From Saccoglossus kowalevskii (lineage: Eukaryota > Hemichordata > Enteropneusta > Harrimaniidae), in the NCBI RefSeq assembly GCF_000003605.2, contig NW_003158595.1:1-22754 (forward strand): a stretch of DNA of 22,754 nucleotides. Direction: 5' to 3'. Shown here piece after piece: positions 8,787 to 19,367 of the stretch. Position 1 is the first letter of the stretch. The number at the start of each line of letters is the position of its first letter. The notes beneath the pieces were generated by a model. It saw only the letters and a program-made list of their open reading frames with translations. It had not been told where the DNA came from and made no database searches. The position numbers and the translations under genes were made by a program.

Positions 8787-9234
8787 TATCCAAATTGTCT
8801 AGTTAGTGGCTATTATGTGTGAGGTATCCACATTGTCTAGTTAGTGGCTCATTGTGTGTGAGGTATCCACATTGTCTAGTTAGTGGCTCATTGTGTGTGA
8901 GGTACCCACATTGTCTAGTTAGTGGTTATTATGAGTGAGGTACCCACATTGTCTGGTTAGTGGCTATTGTGTGTGAGGTACCCACATTGTCTAGTTAGTG
9001 GCTATTGTGTGTAAGGTACCCACATTGTCTAGTTAGTGGCTATTGTGTGTAAGGTACACACATTGTCTAGTTAGTGGCTATTGTGTGTGAGGTATCCACA
9101 TTGTCTAGTTAGTGGCTATTGTGTGTGAGGTATCCACATTGTCTAGTTTGTGGCTATTATGTGTGAGGTACCTACATTGTCTAGTTAGTGGCTCATTGTG
9201 TGTATGGGTACCCACATTGTCTATTTAGTGGCTA
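8787..9234. repeat. Mixed monomers after the corrupted segment
   Basis: Clean monomers resume: TCCAAATTG, GGCTATTATG, two GGCTCATTG forms, a CTGGTTAG start, TAAGGTACCC forms, CTAGTTTGTGG and GTACCTAC forms. The order resembles 5870-6330. One monomer near 9205 has an extra G (TATGGGTACCC against TATGGTACCC at 6320, 11037 and 11685), a homopolymer-type 1-bp insertion. Confidence 0.8.
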
Positions 9235-9562
9235 TTGTGTGTGAGGTACACACATTGTCTAGTTAGTGGCTATTGTGTGTAAGGTACCCACATTGTCTAG
9301 TTAGTGGCTATTGTGTGTGAGGTATCCACATTGTCTAGTTAGTGGCTATTGCGTGTGATGTACCCACATTTTCTAGTTAGTGGCTATTGTGTATGAGGTA
9401 TCCACATTGTCTAGTTAGTGGCTATTGTATGTAAGGTACACACATTGTCTAGTTAGTGGCTATTGTGTGAGAGGTACACACATTGTCTAGTTAGTGGTTA
9501 TTGTGTGTGAGGTATCCACATTGTCTAGTTAGTGGCTATTGTGTGTGAGGTACACACATTGT

Positions 9563-9791
9563 CTAGTTAGTGGCTATTATGTGTGTGGTATCCACATTGT
9601 CTAGTTAGTGGCTATTGTTGTTTAAGGTACACACATTGTTTAGTTAGTGGCTATTGCGTGTGATGTACCCACATTGTCTAGTTAGTGGCTATTGTGTGTA
9701 AGATCCACACATTGGCTAGTTAGCGGCTATTGTGTGTGTGGTATCCACATTGTCTAGGTAGTGGTTGATGTGTGTGAGGTATCCACATTGT
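9563..9791. repeat. Single 228-bp unit inside the 1.6-kb block
   Basis: One pass of D E F A B C (229 bp). E carries a 1-bp insertion, ATTGTTGTTTAAGG instead of ATTGTGTGTAAGG, so it is 39 bp. C has GGTTGATG. The A monomer is followed by TTAGCGGC, a private change not in the 12.3-kb copy. Confidence 0.9.
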
Positions 9792-10173
9792 CTAGTTAGT
9801 GGCTAATTGTGTCTGAGGTATCCACATTGTCTAATTAGTGGTTATTATGTGTGAGGTACACACATTGTCTAGTTAGTGGCTATTGCGTGTGATGTACCCA
9901 CATTATCTAGTTAGTGGCTATTGTGTGTAAGGTACCCACATTGTCCAGTTAGTGGCTCATTGTTTGTGGTATCCACATTGTCTAGTTAGTGGCTAATTGT
10001 GTCTGAGGTATCCACATTGTCTAATTAGTGGTTATTATGTGTGAGGTACACACATTGTCTAGTTAGTGGCTATTGCGTGTGATGTACCCATATTATCTAG
10101 TTAGTGACTATTGTGTGTGAGGTACCTACATTGTCCAGTTAGTGGCTCATTGTGTGTGTGGTATCCACATTGT
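9792..10173. repeat. Five-monomer repeat pair, copy 5
   Basis: Units of 190 bp (9792) and 192 bp (9982). The fourth monomer is a full 38-bp TAAGGTACCCAC form rather than the 37-bp TAAGGTACCAC form, and the fifth has CATTGTTTGTGG. Both traits are shared with 12422-12803 and not with the other pairs. ATATTAT replaces ACATTAT in unit 2. Confidence 0.9.
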
Positions 10174-10827
10174 CTAGTTAGTGGCTATTGTGCGTGAGGT
10201 ACCCACATTGTCTAGTTAGTGGCTATTGTGTGTGAGGTACCCACATTGTCTAGTTAGTGGCTCATTGTGTGTGTGGTACACACATTGTCTAGTTAGTGGC
10301 TATTGTGTGTAAGGTACACACATTGTCTAGTTAGTGGCTATTGCGTGTGAGGTACACACACTGTCTAGTTAGTGGCTATTGTGTTTGTGGTACCCACATT
10401 GTCTAGTTAGTAGCTATTGTGTTTGTGGTACCCACATTGTCTAGTTAGTGGCTATTGTGCGTGTGGTACCAACATTGTGTAGTTAGTGGCTATTGTGTGT
10501 GTGGTACCCACATTTTCTAGTTAGTGGCTATTGTGTGTGTGGTGCCCACATTGTCTAGTTAGACGCTATTGTGTGTGTGGTGCCCACATTGTCTAGTTAG
10601 TCGCTATTGTGTGTGTGGTACCCCACATTGACTAGTTAGTGGCTATTGTGTGTGAGGTACCCACATTGTCTAGTCAGTGGCTATTGTGTGTGTGGTACCC
10701 ACATTGTCTAGTTAGTGGCTATTGTGTGTGAGGTACCCATATTGTCCAGTTAGTGGATATTGTGTGTGAGGTACCCACATTGTCTAGTTAGTGGCTATTG
10801 TGTGTGACGTATCCACATTGTCTAGTT

Positions 10828-10880
10828 ATTGGCTCATGGTGTGTGTGGTATCCACATTGTCTAGATAGTGGCTATTGTGT
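10828..10880. repeat. Short junction monomers
   Basis: The sequence leaves the 1.6-kb block with GTTATTGGCTCATGG and CTAGATAGTGG forms that I do not see elsewhere, then enters the 647-bp tandem duplication. This may be a recombination junction. Confidence 0.6.
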
Positions 10881-12174
10881 GTGATGTACCCACATTGTCT
10901 AGTTAGTGGCTATTGCGTGTGTGGTACCCACATTGACTAGTTAGTGGTTATTATGTGTGAGGTATCCACATTGTCTAGTTTGTGGCTATTATGTGTGAGG
11001 TACCTACATTGTCTAGTTAGTGGCTCATTGTGTGTATGGTACCCACATTGTCTATTTAGTGGCTATTGTGTGTGTGGTACCAACATTGTCTAGTTAGTGG
11101 CTATTGTGTGTGTGGTATCCACATTGACTAGTTAGTGGCTATTGTGTGTGAGATACCCACACTGTCTAGTTAGTGGCTATTGTGTGTGTGGTATCCACAT
11201 TGACTAGTTAGTGGCTATTGTGTGTGAGGTACACACATTGTCTAGTTAGTGGCTATTGTGTGTAAGGTATACACATTGTCTAGTTAGTGGCTATTGTGTG
11301 TGAGGTATCCACATTGTCTAGTTAGTGGCTATTGCGTGTGATGTACCCACATTTTCTAGTTAGTGGCTATTGTGTATGAGGTATCCACATTGTCTAGTTA
11401 GTGGCTATTGTATGTAAGGTACACACATTGTCTAGTTAGTGGCTATTGTGTGAGAGGTACACACATTGTCTAGTTAGTGGCTATTGTGTGTGAGGTATCC
11501 ACATTGTCTAGTTAGTGGCTATTGTGTGTGATGTACCCACATTGTCTAGTTAGTGGCTATTGTGTGTGTGGTACCCACATTGACTAGTTAGTGGTTATTA
11601 TGTGTGAGGTATCCACATTGTCTAGTTTGTGGCTATTATGTGTGAGGTACCTACATTGTCTAGTTAGTGGCTCATTGTGTGTATGGTACCCACATTGTCT
11701 ATTTAGTGGCTATTGTGTGTGTGGTACCAACATTGTCTAGTTAGTGGCTATTGTGTGTGTGGTATCCACATTGACTAGTTAGTGGCTATTGTGTGTGAGA
11801 TACCCACACTGTCTAGTTAGTGGCTATTGTGTGTGTGGTATCCACATTGACTAGTTAGTGGCTATTGTGTGTGAGGTACACACATTGTCTAGTTAGTGGC
11901 TATTGTGTGTAAGGTACCCACATTGTCTAGTTAGTGGCTATTGTGTGTGAGGTATCCACATTGTCTAGTTAGTGGCTATTGCGTGTGATGTACCCACATT
12001 TTCTAGTTAGTGGCTATTGTGTATGAGGTATCCACATTGTCTAGTTAGTGGCTATTGTATGTAAGGTACACACATTGTCTAGTTAGTGGCTATTGTGTGA
12101 GAGGTACACACATTGTCTAGTTAGTGGCTATTGTGTGTGAGGTATCCACATTGTCTAGTTAGTGGCTATTGTGT
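10881..12174. repeat. 647-bp tandem duplication (17 monomers), two units
   Basis: Units 10881-11527 and 11528-12174 follow each other directly. Pairs of markers 647 bp apart include the ACTAGT-bearing GTGGTACCCACATTGA monomer (10921/11568), AGATACCCACACTG (11151/11798) and the GATGTACCCACATTTTC monomer (11341/11988). Differences are few: GCGTGTGTGG against GTGTGTGTGG at the start, and GGTATACAC against GGTACCCAC near 11267/11914. The unit begins with a GTTTGTGG-GTACCTAC group and ends with a GTGAGAGG plus consensus pair. Confidence 0.9.
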
Positions 12175-12192
12175 GTGAGGTACACACATTGT

Positions 12193-12421
12193 CTAGTTAG
12201 TGGCTATTATGTGTGTGGTATCCACATTGTCTAGTTAGTGGCTATTGTTGTTTAAGGTACACACATTGTTTAGTTAGTGGCTATTGCGTGTGATGTACCC
12301 ACATTGTCTAGTTAGTGGCTATTGTGTGTAAGATCCACACATTGGCTAGTTAGTGGCTATTGTGTGTGTGGTATCCACATTGTCTAGGTAGTGGTTGATG
12401 TGTATGAGGTATCCACATTGT
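12193..12421. repeat. Single 228-bp unit inside 1.6-kb block, copy 2
   Basis: D E F A B C in 229 bp, with the same 1-bp insertion in E (ATTGTTGTTTAAGG) and the same GGTTGATG in C as 9563-9791. The A marker is at 12329. Confidence 0.9.
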
Positions 12422-12803
12422 CTAGTTAGTGGCTAATTGTGTCTGAGGTATCCACATTGTCTAATTAGTGGTTATTATGTGTGAGGTACACACATTGTCT
12501 AGTTAGTGGCTATTGCGTGTGATGTACCCACATTATCTAGTTAGTGGCTATTGTGTGTAAGGTACCCACATTGTCCAGTTAGTGGCTCATTGTTTGTGGT
12601 ATCCACATTGTCTAGTTAGTGGCTAATTGTGTCTGAGGTATCCACATTGTCTTATTAGTGGATATTATGTGTGAGGTACACACATTGTCTAGTTAGTGGC
12701 TATTGCGTGTGATGTACCCATATTATCTAGTTAGTGACTATTGTGTGTGAGGTACCCACATTGTCCAGTTAGTGGCTCATTGTGTGTGTGGTATCCACAT
12801 TGT
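12422..12803. repeat. Five-monomer repeat pair, copy 6
   Basis: Units of 190 and 192 bp (12422, 12612), copy of 9792-10173. CTTATTAGTGGATATTATG in unit 2 replaces CTAATTAGTGGTTATTATG. Confidence 0.9.
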
Positions 12804-13494
12804 CTAGTTAGTGGCTATTGTGCGTGAGGTACCCACATTGTCTAGTTAGTGGCTATTGTGTGTGAGGTACCCACATTGTCTAGTTAGTGGCTCATTGTGT
12901 GTGTGGTACACACATTGTCTAGTTAGTGGCTATTGTGTGTAAGGTACACACATTGTCTAGTTAGTGGCTATTGCGTGTGAGGTACACACACTGTCTAGTT
13001 AGTGGCTATTGTGTTTGTGGTACCCACATTGTCTAGTTAGTGGCTATTGTGTTTGTGGTACCCACATTGTCTAGTTAGTGGTTATTGTGTGTGAGGTACC
13101 CACATTGTCTAGTTAGTGGCTATTGTGCGTGTGGTACCAACATTGTGTAGTTAGTGGCTATTGTGTGTGTGGTACCCACATTTTCTAGTTAGTGGCTATT
13201 GTGTGTGTGGTGCCCACATTGTCTAGTTAGTCGCTATTGTGTGTGTGGTGCCCACATTGTCTAGTTAGACGCTATTGTGTGTGTGGTACCCACATTGACT
13301 AGTTGGTGGCTATTGTGTGTGAGGTACCCACATTGTCTAGTCAGTGGCTATTGTGTGTGTGGTACCCACATTGTCTAGTTAGTGGCTATTGTGTGTGAGG
13401 TACCCATATTGTCCAGTTAGTGGATATTGTGTGTGAGGTACCCACATTGTCTAGTTAGTGGCTATTGTGTGTGACGTATCCACATTGTCTAGTT

Positions 13495-13789
13495 AGTGGC
13501 TATTGTGTGTGAGGTATCCACATTGTCTAGTTAGTGGCTATTGTGTGAGGTGTCCCAATTGTCTAGTTAGTGGCTATTGTGTGTGAGGTATCCACATTGT
13601 CTAGTCAGTGGCTATTGTGTGAGGTATCCAAATTGTCTAGTTAGTGGTTATTATGTGTGAGGTATCCACATTGTCTAGTTAGTGGCTCATTGTGTGTGAG
13701 GTACCCACATTGTCTAGTTAGTGGTTATTATGTGTGAGGTACCCACATTGTCTGGTTAGTGGCTATTGTGTGTGAGGTATCCACATTGT
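13495..13789. repeat. Mixed monomers after the 1.6-kb block
   Basis: Consensus-like and 36-bp monomers, one with GAGGTGTCCCAATTG (near 13548) that I do not see elsewhere, then TCCAAATTG, GTTATTATG, GGCTCATTG and CTGGTTAG forms in the order seen at about 5850-6030 and 17210-17460. Confidence 0.78.
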
Positions 13790-14738
13790 CTAGTTAGTGG
13801 CTCATTGTGTGTGAGGTACCCACATTGTCTAGTTAGTGGTTATTATGTGTGAGGTACCCACATTGTCTGGTTAGTGGCTATTGTGTGTGAGGTACCCACA
13901 TTGTCTAGTTAGTGTATATTGTGTGTGAGGTACCCACATTGTCTAGTTTGTGGCTATTATGTGTGAGGTACCTACATTGTCTAGTTAGTGGCTCATTGTG
14001 TGTGAGGTACACACATTGTCTAGTTAGTGGCTATTGTGTGTAAGGTACACACATTGTCTAGTTAGTGGCTATTGTGTGTGAGGTATCCACATTGTCTAGT
14101 TAGTGGCTATTGCGTGTGATGTACCCACATTTTCTAGTTAGTGGCTATTGTGTATGAGGTATCCACATTGTCTAGTTAGTGGCTATTGTATGTAAGGTAC
14201 ACACATTGTCTAGTTAGTGGCTATTGTGTGAGAGGTACACACATTGTCTAGTTAGTGGCTATTGTGTGTGTGGTATCCACATTGTCCAGTTAGTGGCTAT
14301 TGTGTGTGTGGTATCCACATTGTCTAGGTAGTGGTTATTGTGTGTGAGGTATCCACATTGTCTAGTTAGTGGCTAATTGTGTCTGAGGTATCCACATTGT
14401 CTAATTAGTGGTTATTATGTGTGAGGTACACACATTGTCTCGTTAGTGGCTATTGCGTGTGATGTACCCACATTATCTAGTTAGTGGCTATTGTGTGTAA
14501 GGTACCACATTGTCCAGTTAGTGGCTCATTGTGTGTGGTATCCACATTGTCTAGTTAGTGGCTAATTGTGTCTGAGGTATCCACATTGTCTAGTGGTTAT
14601 TATGTGTGAGGTACACACATTGTCTAGTTAGTGGCTATTGCGTGTGATGTACCCACATTATCTAGTTAGTGACTATTGTGTGTGAGGTACCCACATTGTC
14701 CAGTTAGTGGCTCATTGTGTGTGATGTACCCACATTTT
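13790..14738. repeat. 0.95-1.1 kb block, copy 1 of 3
   Basis: It starts with a GGCTCATTG/GTTATTATG/CTGGTTAG group, passes through CTAGTTTGTGG and GTACCTAC monomers, then GCGTGTGATG with TTTTC, GTATGAGG, GTATGTAAGG and GTGAGAGG. It continues with an ATTGTCCAG monomer at 14281, a C monomer and a five-mer pair (14362). It shares with 15649-16750 and 21722-22710 three private marks: GTCCAG before a plain GGCTATTG monomer, CTCGTTAG (14439), and a 4-bp deletion that shortens one monomer to 34 bp (14588). Confidence 0.88.
14362..14738. repeat. Five-monomer repeat pair with 34-bp monomer
   Basis: Units of 189 and 188 bp (14362, 14551). In unit 2 the second monomer reads CTAGTGGTTATTATG where other pairs read CTAATTAGTGGTTATTATG, a 4-bp loss. 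The last monomer ends ATTTTC with GATGTACCC. Both traits mark only the 14.4, 16.4 and 22.3 kb pairs. Confidence 0.9.
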
Positions 14739-15004
14739 CTAGTTAGTGGCTATTGTGTATGAGGTATCCACATTGTCTAGTTAGTGGCTATTGTATGTAA
14801 GGCACACACATTGTCTAGTTAGTGGCTATTGTGTGAGAGGTACACACATTGTCTAGTTAGTGGCTATTGTGTGTGAGGTATCCACATTGTCTAGTTAGTG
14901 GCTATTGTGTGTGAGGTACACACATTGTCTAGTCAGTGGCTATTGTGTGTGAGGTACCCACATTGTCTAGTTAGTGGCTATTATGTGTGTGGTATCCACA
15001 TTGT
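14739..15004. repeat. Partial lead-block segment
   Basis: GTATGAGG, GTATGTAAGGCACAC, GTGAGAGG, consensus, GTGAGGTACACAC, CTAGTCAG and D-type monomers match the second half of the 648-bp lead block (compare 18351-18568). GGCACAC for GGTACAC near 14801 is private. Confidence 0.8.
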
Positions 15005-15194
15005 CTAGTTAGTGGCTATTGTGTGTAAGGTACACACATTGTTTAGTTAGATGCTATTGCGTGTGATGTACCCACATTGTCTAGTTAGTGGCTATTGTGT
15101 GTAAGATCCACACATTGGCTAGTTAGTGGCTATTGTGTGTGTGGTATCCACATTGTCTAGGTAGTGGTTATTGTGTGTCAGGTATCCACATTGT
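15005..15194. repeat. Single E F A B C run
   Basis: Five of the six monomers of the 228-bp unit, with the A marker at 15102. F begins TTAGTTAGATGCTATTGCG, a private change, and C has GTGTGTCAGG. It then leaves the pattern for TAAGGTACACAC and TAGTCGC forms. Confidence 0.85.
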
Positions 15195-15648
15195 CTAGTT
15201 AGTGGCTATTGTGTGTAAGGTACACACATTGTCTAGTTAGTCGCTATTGTGTGTGTGGTACCCACATTGACTAGTTAGTGGCTATTGTGTGTGAGGTACC
15301 CACATTGTCTAGTCAGTGGCTATTGTGTGTGTGGTACCCACATTGTCTAGTTAGTGGCTATTCTGTGTGTGGTATCCACATTGTCTATCTAGTGGCTATT
15401 GTGTGCGAGGTATTCACATTGTCTAGTTAGTGGCTATTGTGAGTGAGGTATCCACATTGTCTAGTGAGTGGCTATTGTGTGTGTGGTATCCACATTATCT
15501 AGTTAGTGGCTATTGTGTGTGTGGTATCCACATTGTCTAGTTAGTGGCTATTGTGTGTGTGGTATCCACATTGTCTACTTAGTGGCTATTGTGTGTGGTA
15601 TCCACATTGTCTAGTTAGTGGCTATTGTGTGTGAGGTACCCACATTGT
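15195..15648. repeat. Variant-rich mixed monomers
   Basis: Twelve monomers with private changes not repeated elsewhere in the window: GGCTATTCTGTG, CTATCTAG, GTGCGAGGTATTCAC, GTGAGTGAGGTATCC, CTAGTGAG, ATTATCTAG with GTATCC. The first third resembles 10590-10720 and 13230-13370 (TAGTCGC, ACTAGT, CTAGTCAG). The remainder has no close copy here, so it may be the least recently homogenised clean stretch. Confidence 0.75.
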
Positions 15649-16750
15649 CTTGTTAGTGGCTCATTGTGTGTGTGGTATCCACATTGTCTAGTTAGTGGCT
15701 ACTGTGTGTGAAGTACCCACATTGTCTAGTTAGTGGCTCATTGTGTGTGAGGTACCCACATTGTCTAGTTAGTGGTTATTATGTGTGAGGTACCCACATT
15801 GTCTGGTTAGTGGCTATTGTGAGTGAGGTACCCACATTGTCTAGTTAGTGGATATTGTGTGTGAGGTACCCACATTGTCTAGTTTGTGGCTATTATGTGT
15901 GAGGTACGTACATTGTCTAGTTAGTGGCTCATTGTGTGTGAGGTACACACATTGTCTAGTTAGTGGCTATTGTGTGTGAGATATCCACATTGTCTAGTTA
16001 GTGGCTATTGCGTGTGATGTACCCACATTTTCTAGTTAGTGGCTATTGTGTATGAGGTATCCACATTGTCTAGTTAGTGGCTATTGTATGTGAGGTACAC
16101 ACATTGTCTAGTTAGTGGCTATTGTGTGTGAGATATCCACATTGTCTAGTTAGTGGCTATTGCGTGTGATGTACCCACATTTTCTAGTTAGTGGCTATTG
16201 TGTATGAGGTATCCACATTGTCTAGTTAGTGGCTATTGTGTGAGAGGTACACACATTGTCTAGTTAGTGGCTATTGTGTGTGTGGTATCCACATTGTCCA
16301 GTTAGTGGCTATTGTGTGTGTGGTATCCACATTGTCTAGGTAGTGGTTATTGTGTGTGAGGTATCCACATTGTCTAGTTAGTGGCTAATTGTGTCTGAGG
16401 TATCCACATTGTCTAATTAGTGGTTATTATGTGTGAGGTACACACATTGTCTCGTTAGTGGCTATTGCGTGTGATGTACCCACATTATCTAGTTAGTGGC
16501 TATTGTGTGTAAGGTACCACATTGTCCAGTTAGTGGCTCATTGTGTGTGGTATCCACATTGTCTAGTTAGTGGCTAATTGTGTCTGAGGTATCCACATTG
16601 TCTAGTGGTTATTATGTGTGAGGTACACACATTGTCTAGTTAGTGGCTATTGCGTGTGATGTACCCACATTATCTAGTTAGTGACTATTGTGTGTGAGGT
16701 ACCCACATTGTCCAGTTAGTGGCTCATTGTGTGTGATGTACCCACATTTT
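15649..16750. repeat. 0.95-1.1 kb block, copy 2 of 3
   Basis: Counterpart of 21722-22710, first at shift 6073 and later 5959. It starts with CTTGTTAGTGGCTCATTG and a GGCTACTGTGTGTGAAGTACCC monomer (15701), found only here and at 21774. Inside, a group of AGATATCC, GCGTGTGATG and GTATGAGG monomers is present twice (about 15979 and 16131); the third copy has it once. This accounts for the 114-bp change of shift. GTACGTAC near 15905 recurs at 21980. Confidence 0.88.
16374..16750. repeat. Five-monomer repeat pair with 34-bp monomer
   Basis: Exact-length counterpart of 14362-14738 (shift 2012), including CTCGTTAG (16451) and the 4-bp deletion (16600). Confidence 0.9.
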
Positions 16751-16901
16751 CTAGTTAGTGGCTATTGTGTATGAGGTATCCACATTGTCTAGTTAGTGGC
16801 TCATTGTGTGTGTGGTACACACATTGTCTAGTTAGTGGCTATTGTGTGAGGTATCCAAATTGTCTAGTTAGTGGTTATTATGTGTGAGGTATCCACATTG
16901 T

Positions 16902-17203
16902 CTAGTTAGTGGCTCATTGTGTGTGAGGTACACACATTGTCTAGTTAGTGGCTATTGTGTGAGGTATCCAATTTGTCTAGTTAGTGGTTATTATGTGTGT
17001 GGTATCCACATTGTCTAGTTAGTGGCTATTGTGTGTGAGGTATCCACATTGTCTAGTTAGTGGCTCATTGTGTGTGAGGTACACACATTGTCTAGTTAGT
17101 GGCTATTGTGTGAGGTATCCAATTTGTCTAGTTAGTGGTTATTATGTGTGTGGTATCCACATTGTCTAGTTAGTGGCTATTGTGTGTGAGGTATCCACAT
17201 TGT
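16902..17203. repeat. 151-bp four-monomer tandem duplication
   Basis: Units 16902-17052 and 17053-17203 each hold a 39-bp GGCTCATTG form with GTACACAC, a 36-bp TCCAATTTG form, a GTTATTATGTGTGTGG form and a consensus-like form. TCCAATTTG is at 16968 and 17119. The upstream counterpart at 5700-5850 has the group once, so the duplication is specific to this copy. Confidence 0.9.
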
Positions 17204-17920
17204 CTAGTTAGTGGCTATTGTGTGAGGTATCCAAATTGTCTAGTTAGTGGCTATTGTGTGTGAGGTATCCACATTGTCTGGTTAGTGGCTATTGTGTGAG
17301 GTATCCAAATTGTCTAGTTAGTGGTTATTATGTGTGAGGTATCCACATTGTCTAGTTAGTGGCTCATTGTGTGTGAGGTACCCACATTGTCTAGTTAGTG
17401 GTTATTATGTGTGAGGTACCCACATTGTCTGGTTAGTGGCTATTGTGTGTGAGGTATCCACATTGTCTAGTTAGTGGCTCATTGTGTGTGAGGTACCCAC
17501 ATTGTCTAGTTAGTGGTTATTATGTGTGAGGTACCCACATTGCCTGGTTAGTGGCTATTGTGTGTGAGGTACCCACATTGTCTAGTTAGTGGCTATTGTG
17601 TGTAAGGTACCCACATTGTCTAGTTAGTGGCTATTGTGTGTGTGGTATCCACATTGACTAGTTAGTGGCTATTGTGTGTGAGGTACCCACATTGTCTAGT
17701 TAGTGGCTATGTGTGAGGTACCCACATTGCCTAGTTAGTGGCTATTGTGTGTGAGGTACACACATTGTCTAGTTAGTGGCTATTGTGTGTAAGGTACCCA
17801 CATTGTCTAGTTAGTGGCTATTGTGTGTGAGGTATCCACATTGTCTAGTTAGTGGCTATTGCGTGTGATGTACCCACATTTTCTAGTTAGTGCCTATTGT
17901 GTATGAGGTATCCACATTGT
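17204..17920. repeat. Mixed monomers, counterpart of 5.85-6.9 kb
   Basis: 36-bp TCCAAATTG forms, CTGGTTAG starts, the ATTGCCTGG junction (17538), an ACTAGT-bearing monomer near 17659, and the 35-bp GGCTATGTGTGAGG monomer (17709). Relative to 6.1-6.7 kb it lacks about 419 bp, covering the CTAGTTTGTGG group and most of the 114-bp triplets. Confidence 0.82.
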
Positions 17921-18568
17921 CTAGTTAGTGGCTATTGTATGTAAGGTACACACATTGTCTAGTTAGTGGCTATTGTGTGAGAGGTACACACATTGTCTAG
18001 TTAGTGGCTATTGTGTGTGAGGTATCCACATTGTCTAGTTAGTGGCTATTGTGTGTAAGATCCACACATTGGCTAGTTAGTGGCTATTGTGTGTGTGGTA
18101 TCCACATTGTCTAGGTAGTGGTTATTGTGTGTGAGGTATCCACATTGTCTAGTTAGTGGCTAATTGTGTCTGAGGTATCCACATTGTCTAATTAGTGGTT
18201 ATTATGTGTGAGGTACACACATTGTCTAGTTAGTGGCTATTGCGTGTGATGTACCCACATTATCTAGTTAGTGACTATTGTGTGTGAGGTACCCACATTG
18301 TCCAGTTAGTGGCTCATTGTGTGTGATGTACCCACATTTTCTAGTTAGTGGCTATTGTGTATGAGGTATCCACATTGTCTAGTTAGTGGCTATTGTATGT
18401 AAGGTACACACATTGTCTAGTTAGTGGCTATTGTGTGAGAGGTACACACATTGTCTAGTTAGTGGCTATTGTGTGCGAGGTATCCACATTGTCTAGTTAG
18501 TGGCTATTGTGTGTGAGGTACACACATTGTCTAGTCAGTGGCTATTGTGTGTGAGGTACCCACATTGT
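17921..18568. repeat. 648-bp lead block, copy 3
   Basis: Same length and order as 1669-2316 (shift 16252) and 6903-7550 (shift 11018). The A marker is at 18056. CTATTGTATG near 18386 replaces the CTAGTGTATG of copies 1 and 2. Confidence 0.9.
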
Positions 18569-18986
18569 CTAGTTAGTGGCTATTGTGTGTAAGGTACACA
18601 CTTTGTTTAGTTAGTGGCTATTGCGTGTGATGTACCCACATTGTCTAGTTAGTGGCTATTGTGTGTAAGATCCACACATTGGCTAGTTAGTGGCTATTGT
18701 GTGTGAGGTATCCACATTGTCTAGGTAGTGGTTATTGTGTGTGAGGTATCCACATTGTCTAGTTAGTGGCTATTATGTGTGTGGTATCCACATTGTCTAG
18801 TTAGTGGCTATTGTGTGTAAGGTACACACATTGTTTAGTTAGTGGCTATTGCGTGTGATGTACCCACATTGTCTAGTTAGTGGCTATTGTGTGTAAGATC
18901 CACACATTGGCTAGTTAGTGGCTATTGTGTGTGTGGTATCCACATTGTCTAGGTAGTGGTTATTGTGTGTGAGGTATCCACATTGT
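18569..18986. repeat. 228-bp higher-order repeat, cluster 5
   Basis: E F A B C D E F A B C, 418 bp. A markers are at 18666 and 18894, 228 bp apart. The first E has ACACTTTGTTT and the first B has GTGTGAGG; otherwise it equals 2317-2734 apart from the D change. Confidence 0.93.
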
Positions 18987-19367
18987 CTAGTTAGTGGCTA
19001 ATTGTGTCTGAGGTATCCACATTGTCTAATTAGTGGTTATTATGTGTGAGGTACACACATTGTCTAGTTAGTGGCTATTGCGTGTGATGTACCCACATTA
19101 TCTAGTTAGTGGCTATTGTGTGTAAGGTACCACATTGTCCAGTTAGTGGCTCATTGTGTGTGGTATCCACATTGTCTAGTTAGTGGCTAATTGTGTCTGA
19201 GGTATCCACATTGTCTAATTAGTGGTTATTATGTGTGAGGTACACACATTGTCTAGTTAGTGGCTATTGCGTGTGATGTACCCACATTATCTAGTTAGTG
19301 ACTATTGTGTGTGAGGTACCCACATTGTCCAGTTAGTGGCTCATTGTGTGTGTGGTATCCACATTGT
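18987..19367. repeat. Five-monomer repeat pair, copy 9
   Basis: Units of 189 and 192 bp (18987, 19176), complete. It sits after a C monomer and before GTACCC forms, exactly like 2735-3115. Confidence 0.92.

Larger units (their letters stand above)
9235..10827. repeat. 1.6-kb duplicated block, copy 1
   Basis: This block recurs at 11865-13494. Markers at 9614 (ATTGTTGTTTAAGG), 9761 (GTGGTTGATG), 9792 and 10361 (CACACTGTC) all have a partner exactly 2630 bp downstream. After about 10470 the shift becomes 2668, because copy 2 has one extra monomer, and then 2667, because copy 1 has one extra C (ACCCCAC near 10620). Its distal part (10380-10800) holds forms rare elsewhere: GTGTTTGTGG, TAGACGC, TAGTCGC, GTGCCCAC and GTGACGTATCC. 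Confidence 0.9.
11865..13494. repeat. 1.6-kb duplicated block, copy 2
   Basis: Copy of 9235-10827, shift 2630 and later 2667-2668. It has one additional monomer (GGTTATTGTGTGTGAGGTACCC near 13080) and small changes such as GTATGAGG near 12402, CTTATTAG near 12651, and the TAGTCGC and TAGACGC monomers in reversed order relative to copy 1. Its first 310 bases overlap the second unit of the 647-bp duplication, so the 647-bp and 2630-bp events share an edge. Confidence 0.9.

Noticed and set aside
10361-10620. A separate repeat family, because of GTGTTTGTGG, TAGACGC and GTGCCCAC forms
   Set aside because: Phase and core sequences remain those of the 38-bp monomer; these are point variants confined to the 1.6-kb block and its copy.
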